Shown here in pieces: positions 54,598-62,161 of a DNA stretch of 64,000 bases. The position numbers and the translations under genes were made by a program. The stretch's first letter is position 1; each line of letters begins with the position of its first letter. The stretch lies in the NCBI RefSeq assembly GCF_003991905.1, contig NZ_RSCL01000008.1, forward strand, positions 186,001-250,000, given 5' to 3'. The notes under the pieces were generated by a model, which searched no databases, was not told where the DNA came from, and saw only the letters and a program-made list of their open reading frames with translations. The DNA is from Dulcicalothrix desertica PCC 7102 (GTDB lineage Bacteria > Cyanobacteriota > Cyanobacteriia > Cyanobacteriales > Nostocaceae).

Positions 54598-54938
54598 ACA
54601 GGCATCCTGTAAAAAGCCATCGATTGCATTTGCAACTGCAATGGGTCGATACGTTCCGGAGCGCAATGGGATGGCGCCAGGTCAAATAATGCTACTTGTT
54701 CAGATGGTTTACATGTACGCGCTTGTTGTTGATAGTCAATTATTTGATTTTCCACCGTTGTAATGCGTCAGCATCCATTAATAAATCTTCTTGGCGCCGC
54801 GCGCGGAATTTGGTATCGGGGAATAAACTTAACTGGGTGCCTGGTGGTGGAGGTGGAGGTGCCGTTTTTTTCTCCTTCGGAGACACTTCGTGAACAAGAG
54901 GGAGTTCTAGTTGTCGAGGTTTCCCCTGTTCAATCCGT

Positions 54939-55241
54939 TATCTGAAAAAATATCTAAGGAACGTGGTTTCTTCAAAGAATAACCTCAACCCCTTACTCTA
55001 TATATATTTATCTAAATATAAACTATTGTTTATGCTCATGCTTTTAAAACCTTCTATACTGAGTCAAAAGCTAGAAACAACATGTAAATTTTATACAAAA
55101 GCATAAGTGTGTATATAAAAACTTAGGCATAAATTAGTGTCGTTGTTACCTATAAGTTATTAGGATAAAGTAAGAGAGCTTACTTGAGCGTGATTTTTAC
55201 TCTTATTTATCAATTGTTTTTTAATTCAAGTTAGGATTGTT
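54939..55241. other. AT-rich spacer, nothing recognised
   Basis: About 300 nt of AT-rich sequence between two pseudogenes with no plausible gene, hairpin or repeat noticed. Confidence 0.4.
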
Positions 55242-55976
55242 ATGACGGAAGGACTACACACTCACTCATAGCATTTGTCAACCACTTCAGGGCAGTCCAT
55301 GTTTCAATCACGACCGTTTACAGTGGAGGCAAAAAAAGCGTCACAAGCAGTACCTGACTTGAATACATCTTTCATACGAGCGGAGAAATACGGACATAAT
55401 TTGAATCGGACGCACTCAACTAGTGTTTCATATATTACAACAGTACCACCAAAACTACATATAGAGCAACCTGTCCAACTGGCGCCGAAAAAAAAGCTCA
55501 ACAAATAAAAACCGCCAGAACAAGAGCGCAGAATGCAGGGAGATCACGTCTTTAATGACTTTATAGGGGACACCCAAGATATTATAGGCGGCAATCTTCC
55601 TTTCCATTCAGGAGTGGGTATAGAAAGCCAATATAGGAAACAGAAAGTTGATTACAGCGAAAATGGCTTAGATAATGCTGCAACCTATGGAAATAATAAG
55701 AAAGAAGCAGACAATGCTTTTAAAAAGCTTACAGATAACAAAGCAAAGCACAAAGTCAGACCTGGAGATAAAAAACATCCTGATTATAAAAACGCAATGG
55801 CAAGTTTAAACAATATGCAAGAAAGCGCGATAGATCAAGGCGCCTACGACCAAACCAAAAACAACAAAGTCGTTGACCAAACAGATAAATATCGGCAAGG
55901 TCTTCCAACAATGAATGACCGCCTAATTGACCAGCATATTTTGTCTGAACAATACAAACGAGACAAAATTACATAA
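55242..55976 (+). pseudogene. DUF4157-type (eCIS/polymorphic toxin) effector gene with two in-frame stops
   Basis: One reading frame of 245 codons from ATG 55242 is interrupted by TAG at 55269 and TAA at 55506. Between the stops FQSRPFTVEAKKASQAVPDL and SFIRAEKYGHNLNR resemble the N-terminal leader of cyanobacterial DUF4157 proteins carried by extracellular contractile injection systems. After the second stop the same frame gives PPEQERRMQGDHVFNDFIGD, then a Lys/Asn/Asp-rich stretch to QHILSEQYKRDKIT. Internal starts at 55299 and 55533 could make 69- and 147-residue pieces. The metalloprotease-like HExxH of DUF4157 is not visible, so either a deletion removed it or the match covers only the leader. 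Confidence 0.55.
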
Positions 55977-56010
55977 GGAATAAAAGCCCAAAACAAAGCT
56001 AAAAAATAAT

Positions 56011-56367
56011 TTAATTATTTTCTGATTCTAAAAACTCTGCTACAACTCTTAAATCATACAGCGCGCGGTTTAATCGATTAAACATTGCTTCTTTTACTTC
56101 CGGTTCATTATTAATAGTTTCTAACTTTTCTTGTAGATAATACTCTAAAACTTCTATCCATAACGATGATTTCGTATGCTGTAGCGCTTTAATTAACCCC
56201 ATATTTGTTAACACAGCTAATTGAAAAGCTGTTTGCTCTTGACACCCATAGCCTAAGTAACCGTCGTAAAATTCAAGTTTTTCAGGGGTAAATTCCAAAT
56301 ACTGTTCAGATGTAATACCAGATGGTTCTAATTGTGGCTTTGGTAATGGAGGTTGTGATTCACTCAT
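56011..56367 (-). CDS. Hypothetical cyanobacterial protein
   Basis: 118 aa, no named family. A Pro-rich start (SESQPPLPKPQLEPSGIT) then LEFTPEKLEFYDGYLGYGCQ, EQTAFQLAVLTNMGLIKALQ, SSLWIEVLEYYLQEKL and a helical end. Looks folded and soluble, mainly helical. I recall similar small proteins in other Nostocales but cannot name a function. ATG 56367. Confidence 0.6.
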   Translation of the reverse strand: MSESQPPLPKPQLEPSGITSEQYLEFTPEKLEFYDGYLGYGCQEQTAFQLAVLTNMGLIKALQHTKSSLWIEVLEYYLQEKLETINNEPEVKEAMFNRLNRALYDLRVVAEFLESENN

Positions 56368-56415
56368 AACTTAATACTATAAAAAATGGCGCCATCTCTA
56401 TATTAAGCACTTTTA

Positions 56416-56589
56416 CTATATAGAGACGCACGCTAAACCTGTGGCATAGAAGGCGCCTGCTGCAACTTCAGTAGGTAAACTTGCTTGTGTTGAACAGAAA
56501 CGAGGCAAACAAACGTCCGAAATTGCTGACAATCCGACACTTCCCCCAAAGGAATGTCCTAGCAATCGTGCTTTCAAGCAATTCAGTCA
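56416..56589 (-). pseudogene. C-terminal scrap of an alpha/beta hydrolase
   Basis: The minus strand reads LKARLLGHSFGGSVGL, with the G-x-S-x-G nucleophile elbow, then VCLPRFCSTQASLPTEVAAG and FYATGLACVSI before a TAG. An in-frame stop lies just upstream and no start exists. The rest of the 56368-56757 gap holds nothing recognised apart from the leader of the next gene. Confidence 0.5.
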
Positions 56590-56757
56590 TATTACCAAGA
56601 CTCTAAACATATATAGTACTACCGTTAATTCATGCTCCTCGCAGTTATTTAAAGTTTCCAAAAAGAAGCTGAAGTCCGTATAATTACCATCTGACTATTT
56701 TTCTCTGTATAAGTCAAAATAGTATTCATAACGGTTTATCAGTAGTCCAAAATCCTT

Positions 56758-59700
56758 ATGAAGCTGGTTAAACGCACAACGCTGCATCACCAAGAGGGTA
56801 CATCTAATCGAGTTTACGAAGTTGACTTATGTCAAATAGCGAACCAGCGTTATGTGGTTAACTTTCGCTACAGCAAACACGGTGCGAATTTAAAGGAGGG
56901 TACAAAGACCGTTCAAGCTGTACCTTTAGAAGAAGCGCAGAAAGTATTTGATAAATTAATCGAACAGAAGCAAAAAAAGGGTTACGTAGAAAACGTTGCA
57001 GAAAATAACTTAAATAAATTTGATTTAACTCAACCCATAATAGTAGATGACCCACAAAAGCAAGCAGTTATTAACCGTCTAGCAGATAATCAGCCCAATA
57101 AATGCAACTTAGAAAGGGCAATATGGCGCGCAGGTGAGCTTAAAATGAAAGAAGCTACACCACTACTTATCAATCTTCTTGGAACAGGCACCCCTTTAAG
57201 AGATTACTGCATAGCTTGGGCGTTAGGATGGTGTGGCGCCAGTGAAGCAATACCATTCGTCACTCAGTTACATCAAAACTCAGCAACACCTGATTTTGTT
57301 CGACGCATTGCTTTTGAAGCATTATTAAAGCTAGCAGACGATGCCACAAAAGCGAATTTACAGGCTCAAAAAATAGAAAGTTTACCTCCAGAGTTGTTAT
57401 CTTTAGCGCGCGTTGGTTCTTCAGAGTCATTTGCAAAATCACTCAGCTCATATTTAGAAAGTGGAGATTATCAAAATTTTGCTGTTCTCGATCCTATCTA
57501 TCAAGTAGATAATGAATACGTGCGTCCAGCGTTGTTAAATATATTACGTAGCGCACCTTTCGCACCTAATTATTTCCAGCGAATACGACATATTTTTAAA
57601 ATTGCCGAATACCGTCGTGATGCTGAAGTATTCGCTATTCTGGCTTACCGCTTCGACAAGCATTCACCAATGTTTTCCAGTCGAAAGAGGACTATTGAGG
57701 TGGTAGGAGATAAATTTCTCAGAAAATCTGGTTTGTATTGGGACTCGCAAACGAAGAGTACAAAGGAAGTAACTAAAGATGAAGTTGCCGAAGAACTCAA
57801 ACGTCCCGACTCAAAGCTTGCTTACAGCACAAAAACTCGTGATTACTTTTTGCGGCGTCTGTGGCGTACTCTCACAAAACTAGGTGAAGATGGCGACCCA
57901 GACTATGTAAGAATAGCAGCCACAATTTTACTTCAATATTCTGATGCAGATGCAGAACCTGTAAAAGAGTCTACTTTCAAGCGCAGACTACCTTCTGAGC
58001 AACAAATTTTTGAGAATCAATTTATCGAATATCAGCGTGTTTGGGACATATACGCACGCTATATAACCTTTAATCATATTCTGTACAAGAACAGTCTACG
58101 CTATGAACTAAAATCTAATGCACACGCTTGGTCATGTCGAGAAGCCTATAAGATATCTGGGGAAGTAATACACTTACAGCGAGAAGAAGCTTTCCCACAG
58201 CTTTGGGAACAAAATCCAAGTATATTAGTTAAATTGCTTTTAGAAAGTAATTGTCGTCCTGTTCACAATTTCGCAGTCAAAGCTTTAAACGCTTCGTCTA
58301 ACTTTTTAGACTACATCAATATAAATACTATTATTGAATTAGTTAAAAAGCCTTATTTAACTACAGTGCAATTTGCTTTTGAGGTAACAAGGAAAAAATA
58401 TAATTATACCGAGCCTAATAATGAGTTAATTATAGCACTTGCAAATTGTATTGATGACAACGTGCGCGCTCAAGCTTTACGACTAATTAGCAAAAGGCGA
58501 GATAGCTTCTTACAAGACAATACTTTTATACCTAAGTTAATTACAAGCGAGTATGTAGAAACTCGCAAGTTAGCTCGTAATATACTAAACAACAGTATTA
58601 TTTCAAACAGTGTAGCACTTGTATTTATTGAAACAATTATTGCTAAATTGCTTTCAATTAAATCTTCAGCAATACCTGAATATCAACACAACACAGCCAA
58701 AGACCTGATGGCTGTTTTATTAATTAACTTTACACTTCAGTTACGCAGTCTACCATTAAATACCATTCAAAAGTTAATTACACACCCACTGGCAATCATT
58801 CAAGAATTAGGCGCCCGCATTTTATTGAATCATGAAATAGGCGCCTTTCCAGCACAATTAATAGTCAATGTCTTAGAATCATCGCATGAACGAGTCCGGG
58901 TAATAGGTCTAAGGTTATTTAGTGCTTTACCTTACGAAAACCTGATTGGAGAACATAGAAGCTTAATTGTCGTCATGGCAACAAATGTCAGTCCAGCAAT
59001 TCGTAATGCCATCAAACCAACTATTCGATATTTGGCTTCAACTTACCCAAGCTTCAAGATTCAACTTGCTTCAGATTTAATTGAAATTTTACTCATCCCA
59101 GAAAAACATCAAGGAGTTCATATTTATTTACAAAGCTTACTATTAAAAGACTTACAAGGATGGACATCAAGTGTTAATAAAGAAACCATTTTTAAACTTC
59201 TGCACGCAAAGTATCCACATGCTCAAGAGCTAGGAGGTATATTACTGCATGAAAATTGTCAAGCTTTAATACCAGAGCTAGCAACCAGTGAAATTGTAAA
59301 ACTTGCTAACCACGAAATTTTTACAGTCCGCCAAGCCGCAACACAGATATTATCACAAATATTAAACCGTTTACGTGCGGATTCTCAAGACATGCTAGCA
59401 ACTGTACGCTTGCTAGACTCCAAATGGGATGACTCACGAGAGTTTGCATTCAGAGTATTTACCCAAAATTTGGCGCCAGAAGAAATTGTACCAGAAGTTG
59501 TAATAGCTATCTGTGATAGCGTTCGAGAAGATGTACAGCAACTAGGACGAGATTTAGTAACTCAAAACTTCCACACCCAACAAGGACAAGAATACCTTCT
59601 CAAATTTAGCGAACATACATCAGCAGATATGCAGCTATTTGCTAGCAACTTTTTAGAAGAATACGCAGTAAACAATCCAGAAAGGCTACGTGAATTAATG

Positions 59701-59961
59701 CCATTTTTTATACGTGTATTATCTCTTGTAAATCGTGGTAGTATAGTAAAAAAGAGAATTTTCGCCTTCTTAGAATCAGAAGTACAAAAGAGTGAAGCTG
59801 CCGCAACTATTGTGGCAGAAATAATGTCACGACAATCAGCAACTATAGCAATAGGAAATAAATCGATGACAATACAAATTATGTTAAAGATTCGTAAAAA
59901 ATTTCCTCATATATCTCTACCATTTAATTTAAAAATCGTAACTGAAACAAGAAGCAAATAA
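56758..59961 (+). CDS. Retron accessory protein: WGR domain + HEAT/ARM repeats (MolR-like)
   Basis: 1067 aa. Residues 1-~80 form a WGR domain (KLVKRTTLHHQEGTSNRVYE, NQRYVVNFRYSKHGANLKEG). The rest is a long alpha-solenoid of HEAT/ARM-like repeats (IWRAGELKMKEATPLLINLL, DYCIAWALGWCGASEAIPFV, ELGARILLNHEIGAF, VRVIGLRLFSALPYENLIGE, EFAFRVFTQNLAPEEIVPEV). It resembles E. coli MolR-type proteins. In retrons of the ARM + WHSWIM kind such a protein is one of the two effectors. It is followed after 60 nt by the SWIM gene. WGR domains often bind nucleic acid; the solenoid may bind the RT/msDNA complex (inference). Confidence 0.88.
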   Translation: MKLVKRTTLHHQEGTSNRVYEVDLCQIANQRYVVNFRYSKHGANLKEGTKTVQAVPLEEAQKVFDKLIEQKQKKGYVENVAENNLNKFDLTQPIIVDDPQKQAVINRLADNQPNKCNLERAIWRAGELKMKEATPLLINLLGTGTPLRDYCIAWALGWCGASEAIPFVTQLHQNSATPDFVRRIAFEALLKLADDATKANLQAQKIESLPPELLSLARVGSSESFAKSLSSYLESGDYQNFAVLDPIYQVDNEYVRPALLNILRSAPFAPNYFQRIRHIFKIAEYRRDAEVFAILAYRFDKHSPMFSSRKRTIEVVGDKFLRKSGLYWDSQTKSTKEVTKDEVAEELKRPDSKLAYSTKTRDYFLRRLWRTLTKLGEDGDPDYVRIAATILLQYSDADAEPVKESTFKRRLPSEQQIFENQFIEYQRVWDIYARYITFNHILYKNSLRYELKSNAHAWSCREAYKISGEVIHLQREEAFPQLWEQNPSILVKLLLESNCRPVHNFAVKALNASSNFLDYININTIIELVKKPYLTTVQFAFEVTRKKYNYTEPNNELIIALANCIDDNVRAQALRLISKRRDSFLQDNTFIPKLITSEYVETRKLARNILNNSIISNSVALVFIETIIAKLLSIKSSAIPEYQHNTAKDLMAVLLINFTLQLRSLPLNTIQKLITHPLAIIQELGARILLNHEIGAFPAQLIVNVLESSHERVRVIGLRLFSALPYENLIGEHRSLIVVMATNVSPAIRNAIKPTIRYLASTYPSFKIQLASDLIEILLIPEKHQGVHIYLQSLLLKDLQGWTSSVNKETIFKLLHAKYPHAQELGGILLHENCQALIPELATSEIVKLANHEIFTVRQAATQILSQILNRLRADSQDMLATVRLLDSKWDDSREFAFRVFTQNLAPEEIVPEVVIAICDSVREDVQQLGRDLVTQNFHTQQGQEYLLKFSEHTSADMQLFASNFLEEYAVNNPERLRELMPFFIRVLSLVNRGSIVKKRIFAFLESEVQKSEAAATIVAEIMSRQSATIAIGNKSMTIQIMLKIRKKFPHISLPFNLKIVTETRSK

Positions 59962-59976
59962 CTTTCTTTCTTCCTT

Positions 59977-60002
59977 CTTTGTGTCCTTTGTGCCTTTGTG
60001 GT
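59977..60002. repeat. CTTTGTG/ACCACAAAG dispersed repeat
   Basis: In reverse it reads ACCACAAAGGCACAAAGGAC, nearly the sequence translated in the helicase tail at 34751-34773. It fills most of the spacer between the two retron accessory genes. Confidence 0.6.
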
Positions 60003-60021
60003 AAATAATCTTTTTAAACAT

Positions 60022-61680
60022 ATGGAATTTAACTATAGCTATAAAAAAAGCACAGAAATAGTGCAAAACGGCAGTAATACTCAAATGTCCTTCTCCCCCG
60101 ACACAAAGCGTCCACCCACATACTTCATAGGTGAACTACGTCAAAACATAGCCTTTCGTGAAGCCATTATGGCTTTACACGACGTAGTAGTATCAGACCT
60201 ACGCTTCAAAGCAAAAGACAAAACCGCATATAAAGAATGGCGAGCAAAACAAGACCAAATAGACTGGCAACTAGTTACAACACTACGCCAAGATATAGTA
60301 GATAGAATCCAACAACTACAAGCCGAGTCTAGCGAAATAACAAAGCGTAATTACAAACGTTGGGCTAGTTACTATGAAGCTCAAAATCGTTACCGCAAGT
60401 ACTTATATGAACAAAAAAGCGATATTTTGTACATTTTTGACCCTGTAATTACCGTTCACCCCGATGAAGTATTTTTTGAGTGCTTTAGCGTTGATGAATC
60501 AAGCTACGGTCGTTTAGGCGCCAGTTACGAAATCTTCAAGAACATAAATGAATTTGCCTGTGGAACAACAAACGTAGATTATTCAGCATCACTGTACAAT
60601 GAATTTCAAAAAATCCGCAGCTACAAAACAACACAGCTACAAGTTGACCCTTCAGGCTTTGAAGTTCAGACCACAAACGAAGACACCTATAAAGAAGTCA
60701 AAATAGACTTACCCGATAGCTGGGTCAGAGGTTTTCTACAAGTAAGTTCGGCAATGTGTCTACCAGCAACGCGGTTCGACTTGCATCCAATGGATATCCA
60801 TAATATATGTTTTATCCTACGGCGCCATAAAGAAAAACAAGGGCCACGCAGTATCTGCTACCACCTCAAACCAGGTGAACCCGTGCGAATAGTCTTTGAA
60901 CCGTGGAACATAGAGGTAGTTTGTCACCGTTCGCCTTATTTTGGTGATGCTCAAACTATTCGTATATGGGGACGCCGTCGTCTGAACATTCTCGAACGTC
61001 TTATTCCTGTAGCGAACAAGTTTACTGTTCATCTACTGGGTACAGGTATGCCATCATTTTATGTTGCCGACCTGGGTGATATGTCCTTTACCTTGGGTTT
61101 ATCAGGATGGACTGCCAATGACTGGGCGGGTGCTGGTAACTTTGACTTAATGGCGCCGCGTCTAGATGTTGATGAGTGGACACAAAGAACTATTTTTAAT
61201 GCACTGCGAGAAAATTGGGTAGAAGATATAGACAGTCTTTCACAACGCTTGGGTATTAGTCGTACAACATTAATGGGAGGTCTAAGTGCTTATACACAAG
61301 CAGGTAGAGTAATTTATGACTTAAACAAACAGGTGTATAGAGTCCGAGAACTTAGCCGCGAACCTTTACCAATACAGCGCTTGCGCTTTGCCAACGAACG
61401 AGAAGAAAAAGCTACACGTTTTTTAGCACAAAACGCTGTCAAAGTCGCATCTATTAACGAGCAAGACAGCATATTAACCTTAAAAGGTCGTGTCAGAGGT
61501 AAAGGCAAAACTTACACCCCATCTCTGACTATCGACAAAGATGAGCGTATTGCACAAGGTGAATGCACTTGCAGTTGGTATAAACACCACAAACTTTACA
61601 AAGGCCCATGTGAACACATGCTAGCGCTACGAATGCAATTTAGGCGCCAGTCTAAAGAAACCGGGTTTCTTCATCACTGA
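60022..61680 (+). CDS. Retron accessory protein: winged-helix + SWIM zinc finger
   Basis: 552 aa from ATG 60022 (EFNYSYKKSTEIVQNGSN); open to GTG 59998 inside a repeat. A large N-terminal region (residues ~1-380) with conserved LPDSWVRGFLQVSSAMCLPA and FTLGLSGWTANDWAGAGNFD; a winged helix at ~395-445 (DSLSQRLGISRTTLMGGLSA); a SWIM zinc finger C515, C517, C530, H532 (CTCSWYKHH...GPCEHM). SWIM modules bind DNA or protein. In ARM + WHSWIM retrons it is the second effector. The last codons SKETGF come from an AAACCGGGTTTCT repeat arm that also gives the stop context. Confidence 0.88.
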   Translation: MEFNYSYKKSTEIVQNGSNTQMSFSPDTKRPPTYFIGELRQNIAFREAIMALHDVVVSDLRFKAKDKTAYKEWRAKQDQIDWQLVTTLRQDIVDRIQQLQAESSEITKRNYKRWASYYEAQNRYRKYLYEQKSDILYIFDPVITVHPDEVFFECFSVDESSYGRLGASYEIFKNINEFACGTTNVDYSASLYNEFQKIRSYKTTQLQVDPSGFEVQTTNEDTYKEVKIDLPDSWVRGFLQVSSAMCLPATRFDLHPMDIHNICFILRRHKEKQGPRSICYHLKPGEPVRIVFEPWNIEVVCHRSPYFGDAQTIRIWGRRRLNILERLIPVANKFTVHLLGTGMPSFYVADLGDMSFTLGLSGWTANDWAGAGNFDLMAPRLDVDEWTQRTIFNALRENWVEDIDSLSQRLGISRTTLMGGLSAYTQAGRVIYDLNKQVYRVRELSREPLPIQRLRFANEREEKATRFLAQNAVKVASINEQDSILTLKGRVRGKGKTYTPSLTIDKDERIAQGECTCSWYKHHKLYKGPCEHMLALRMQFRRQSKETGFLHH

Positions 61681-61722
61681 ACACAATAATCTTAAAACAA
61701 AACGAAAAGAAACCCGGTTTCT
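61658..61722. repeat. Inverted repeat, AGAAACCCGGTTTCT family (copy 4), overlapping a CDS end
   Basis: Left arm AAAGAAACCGGGTTTCTTC encodes KETGF near the C-terminus of the SWIM protein; right arm GAAAAGAAACCCGGTTTCTG. The hairpin could end the accessory-gene transcript before the retron RNA. Confidence 0.8.
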
Positions 61723-61798
61723 GTAAATTTTTAGCTTACCCTCTTCCCAAAATCACTAGATTGCGATTAAGCTATAAATACAAAAAAATAAAAGTTCG

Positions 61799-62075
61799 CG
61801 CACAGCAGCTAGTCGTAAGTATTAACCTTGCAATCCGGACGATGTATCATCGTCCTTGCGCTGAGTCTATACATGCTTCACTAGCCAGTTCTTTACGGCG
61901 CTCCGCCACCCAGTGTCGCGGTTTGGTTTCTGTAAAACCGACGACTCTAAATGGCTAAATCCTAACAGCACCCGAGACTAGCAATCTTGGTATAATGCTT
62001 GTGGGTGGCTCCGCTGAGTAAAACTGTCTAGTCTCGGGTGATTTACGAAGGGGTTTACAAACTAGCAGATGTGCG
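61799..62075 (+). ncRNA. Predicted retron msr-msd RNA
   Basis: The 480-nt gap before the RT gene has the layout of a retron template. Outer arms a1 CGCACAGCAGCTAGT (61799-61813) and a2 ACTAGCAGATGTGCG (62061-62075) pair at 13 of 15 positions. After a1 comes a perfect hairpin GGACGATG-TAT-CATCGTCC (61837-61855), a GGCG-CTC-CGCC hairpin (61897-61907) and CGGTTT/AAACCG (61919-61940), plausible msr stems. The msd stem is CACCCGAGACTAG / CTAGTCTCGGGTG (61969-61981 and 62028-62040), 13 perfect pairs around a 46-nt loop region. The branching G is expected just after a1. A possible -10 (TATAAA) lies at 61773-61778. Confidence 0.75.
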
Positions 62076-62161
62076 TAATTTTTTATACAAATAATCCTGA
62101 CATTTGTTAAATCTTAAAGTTAAGCTGAAAGCATTAAATATTAGTGTCTCTACTGCATAAT

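Larger units (their letters stand above)
53972..54938 (-). pseudogene. GIY-YIG nuclease pseudogene broken by two MITE-like insertions and frameshifts
   Basis: Pieces in order on the minus strand: FRARRQEDLLMDADALQRWK (before a stop near 54745), then IIDYQQQARTCKPSEQVALF and FDLAPSHCAPERIDPLQLQM (in the frame from GTG 54755). MITE 54464-54597 interrupts FYRMPV; across it the text resumes DYPGEACLYFVIDSARGLI. A second element at 54225-54396 interrupts that line, after which LYIGE appears, then in another frame NKRWKGVHYCKEYI, and finally KTAVNIAFWWETPQRREW to FNKENWAKWGQPFGKII. Removing both elements restores YFVIDSARGLILYIGE, the GIY-YIG-type strand. The family match is to cyanobacterial GIY-YIG nuclease proteins as I remember them. 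Confidence 0.75.

Noticed and set aside
54763-54945. 60-aa Val/Gly-rich plus-strand ORF
   Set aside because: The minus strand here reads as the start of the GIY-YIG pseudogene (PPPPPPGTQLSLFPD), so the plus ORF is a shadow.
61761-61958. 65-aa plus-strand ORF before the RT
   Set aside because: It lies inside the predicted retron RNA, has no ribosome site and no protein-like composition.
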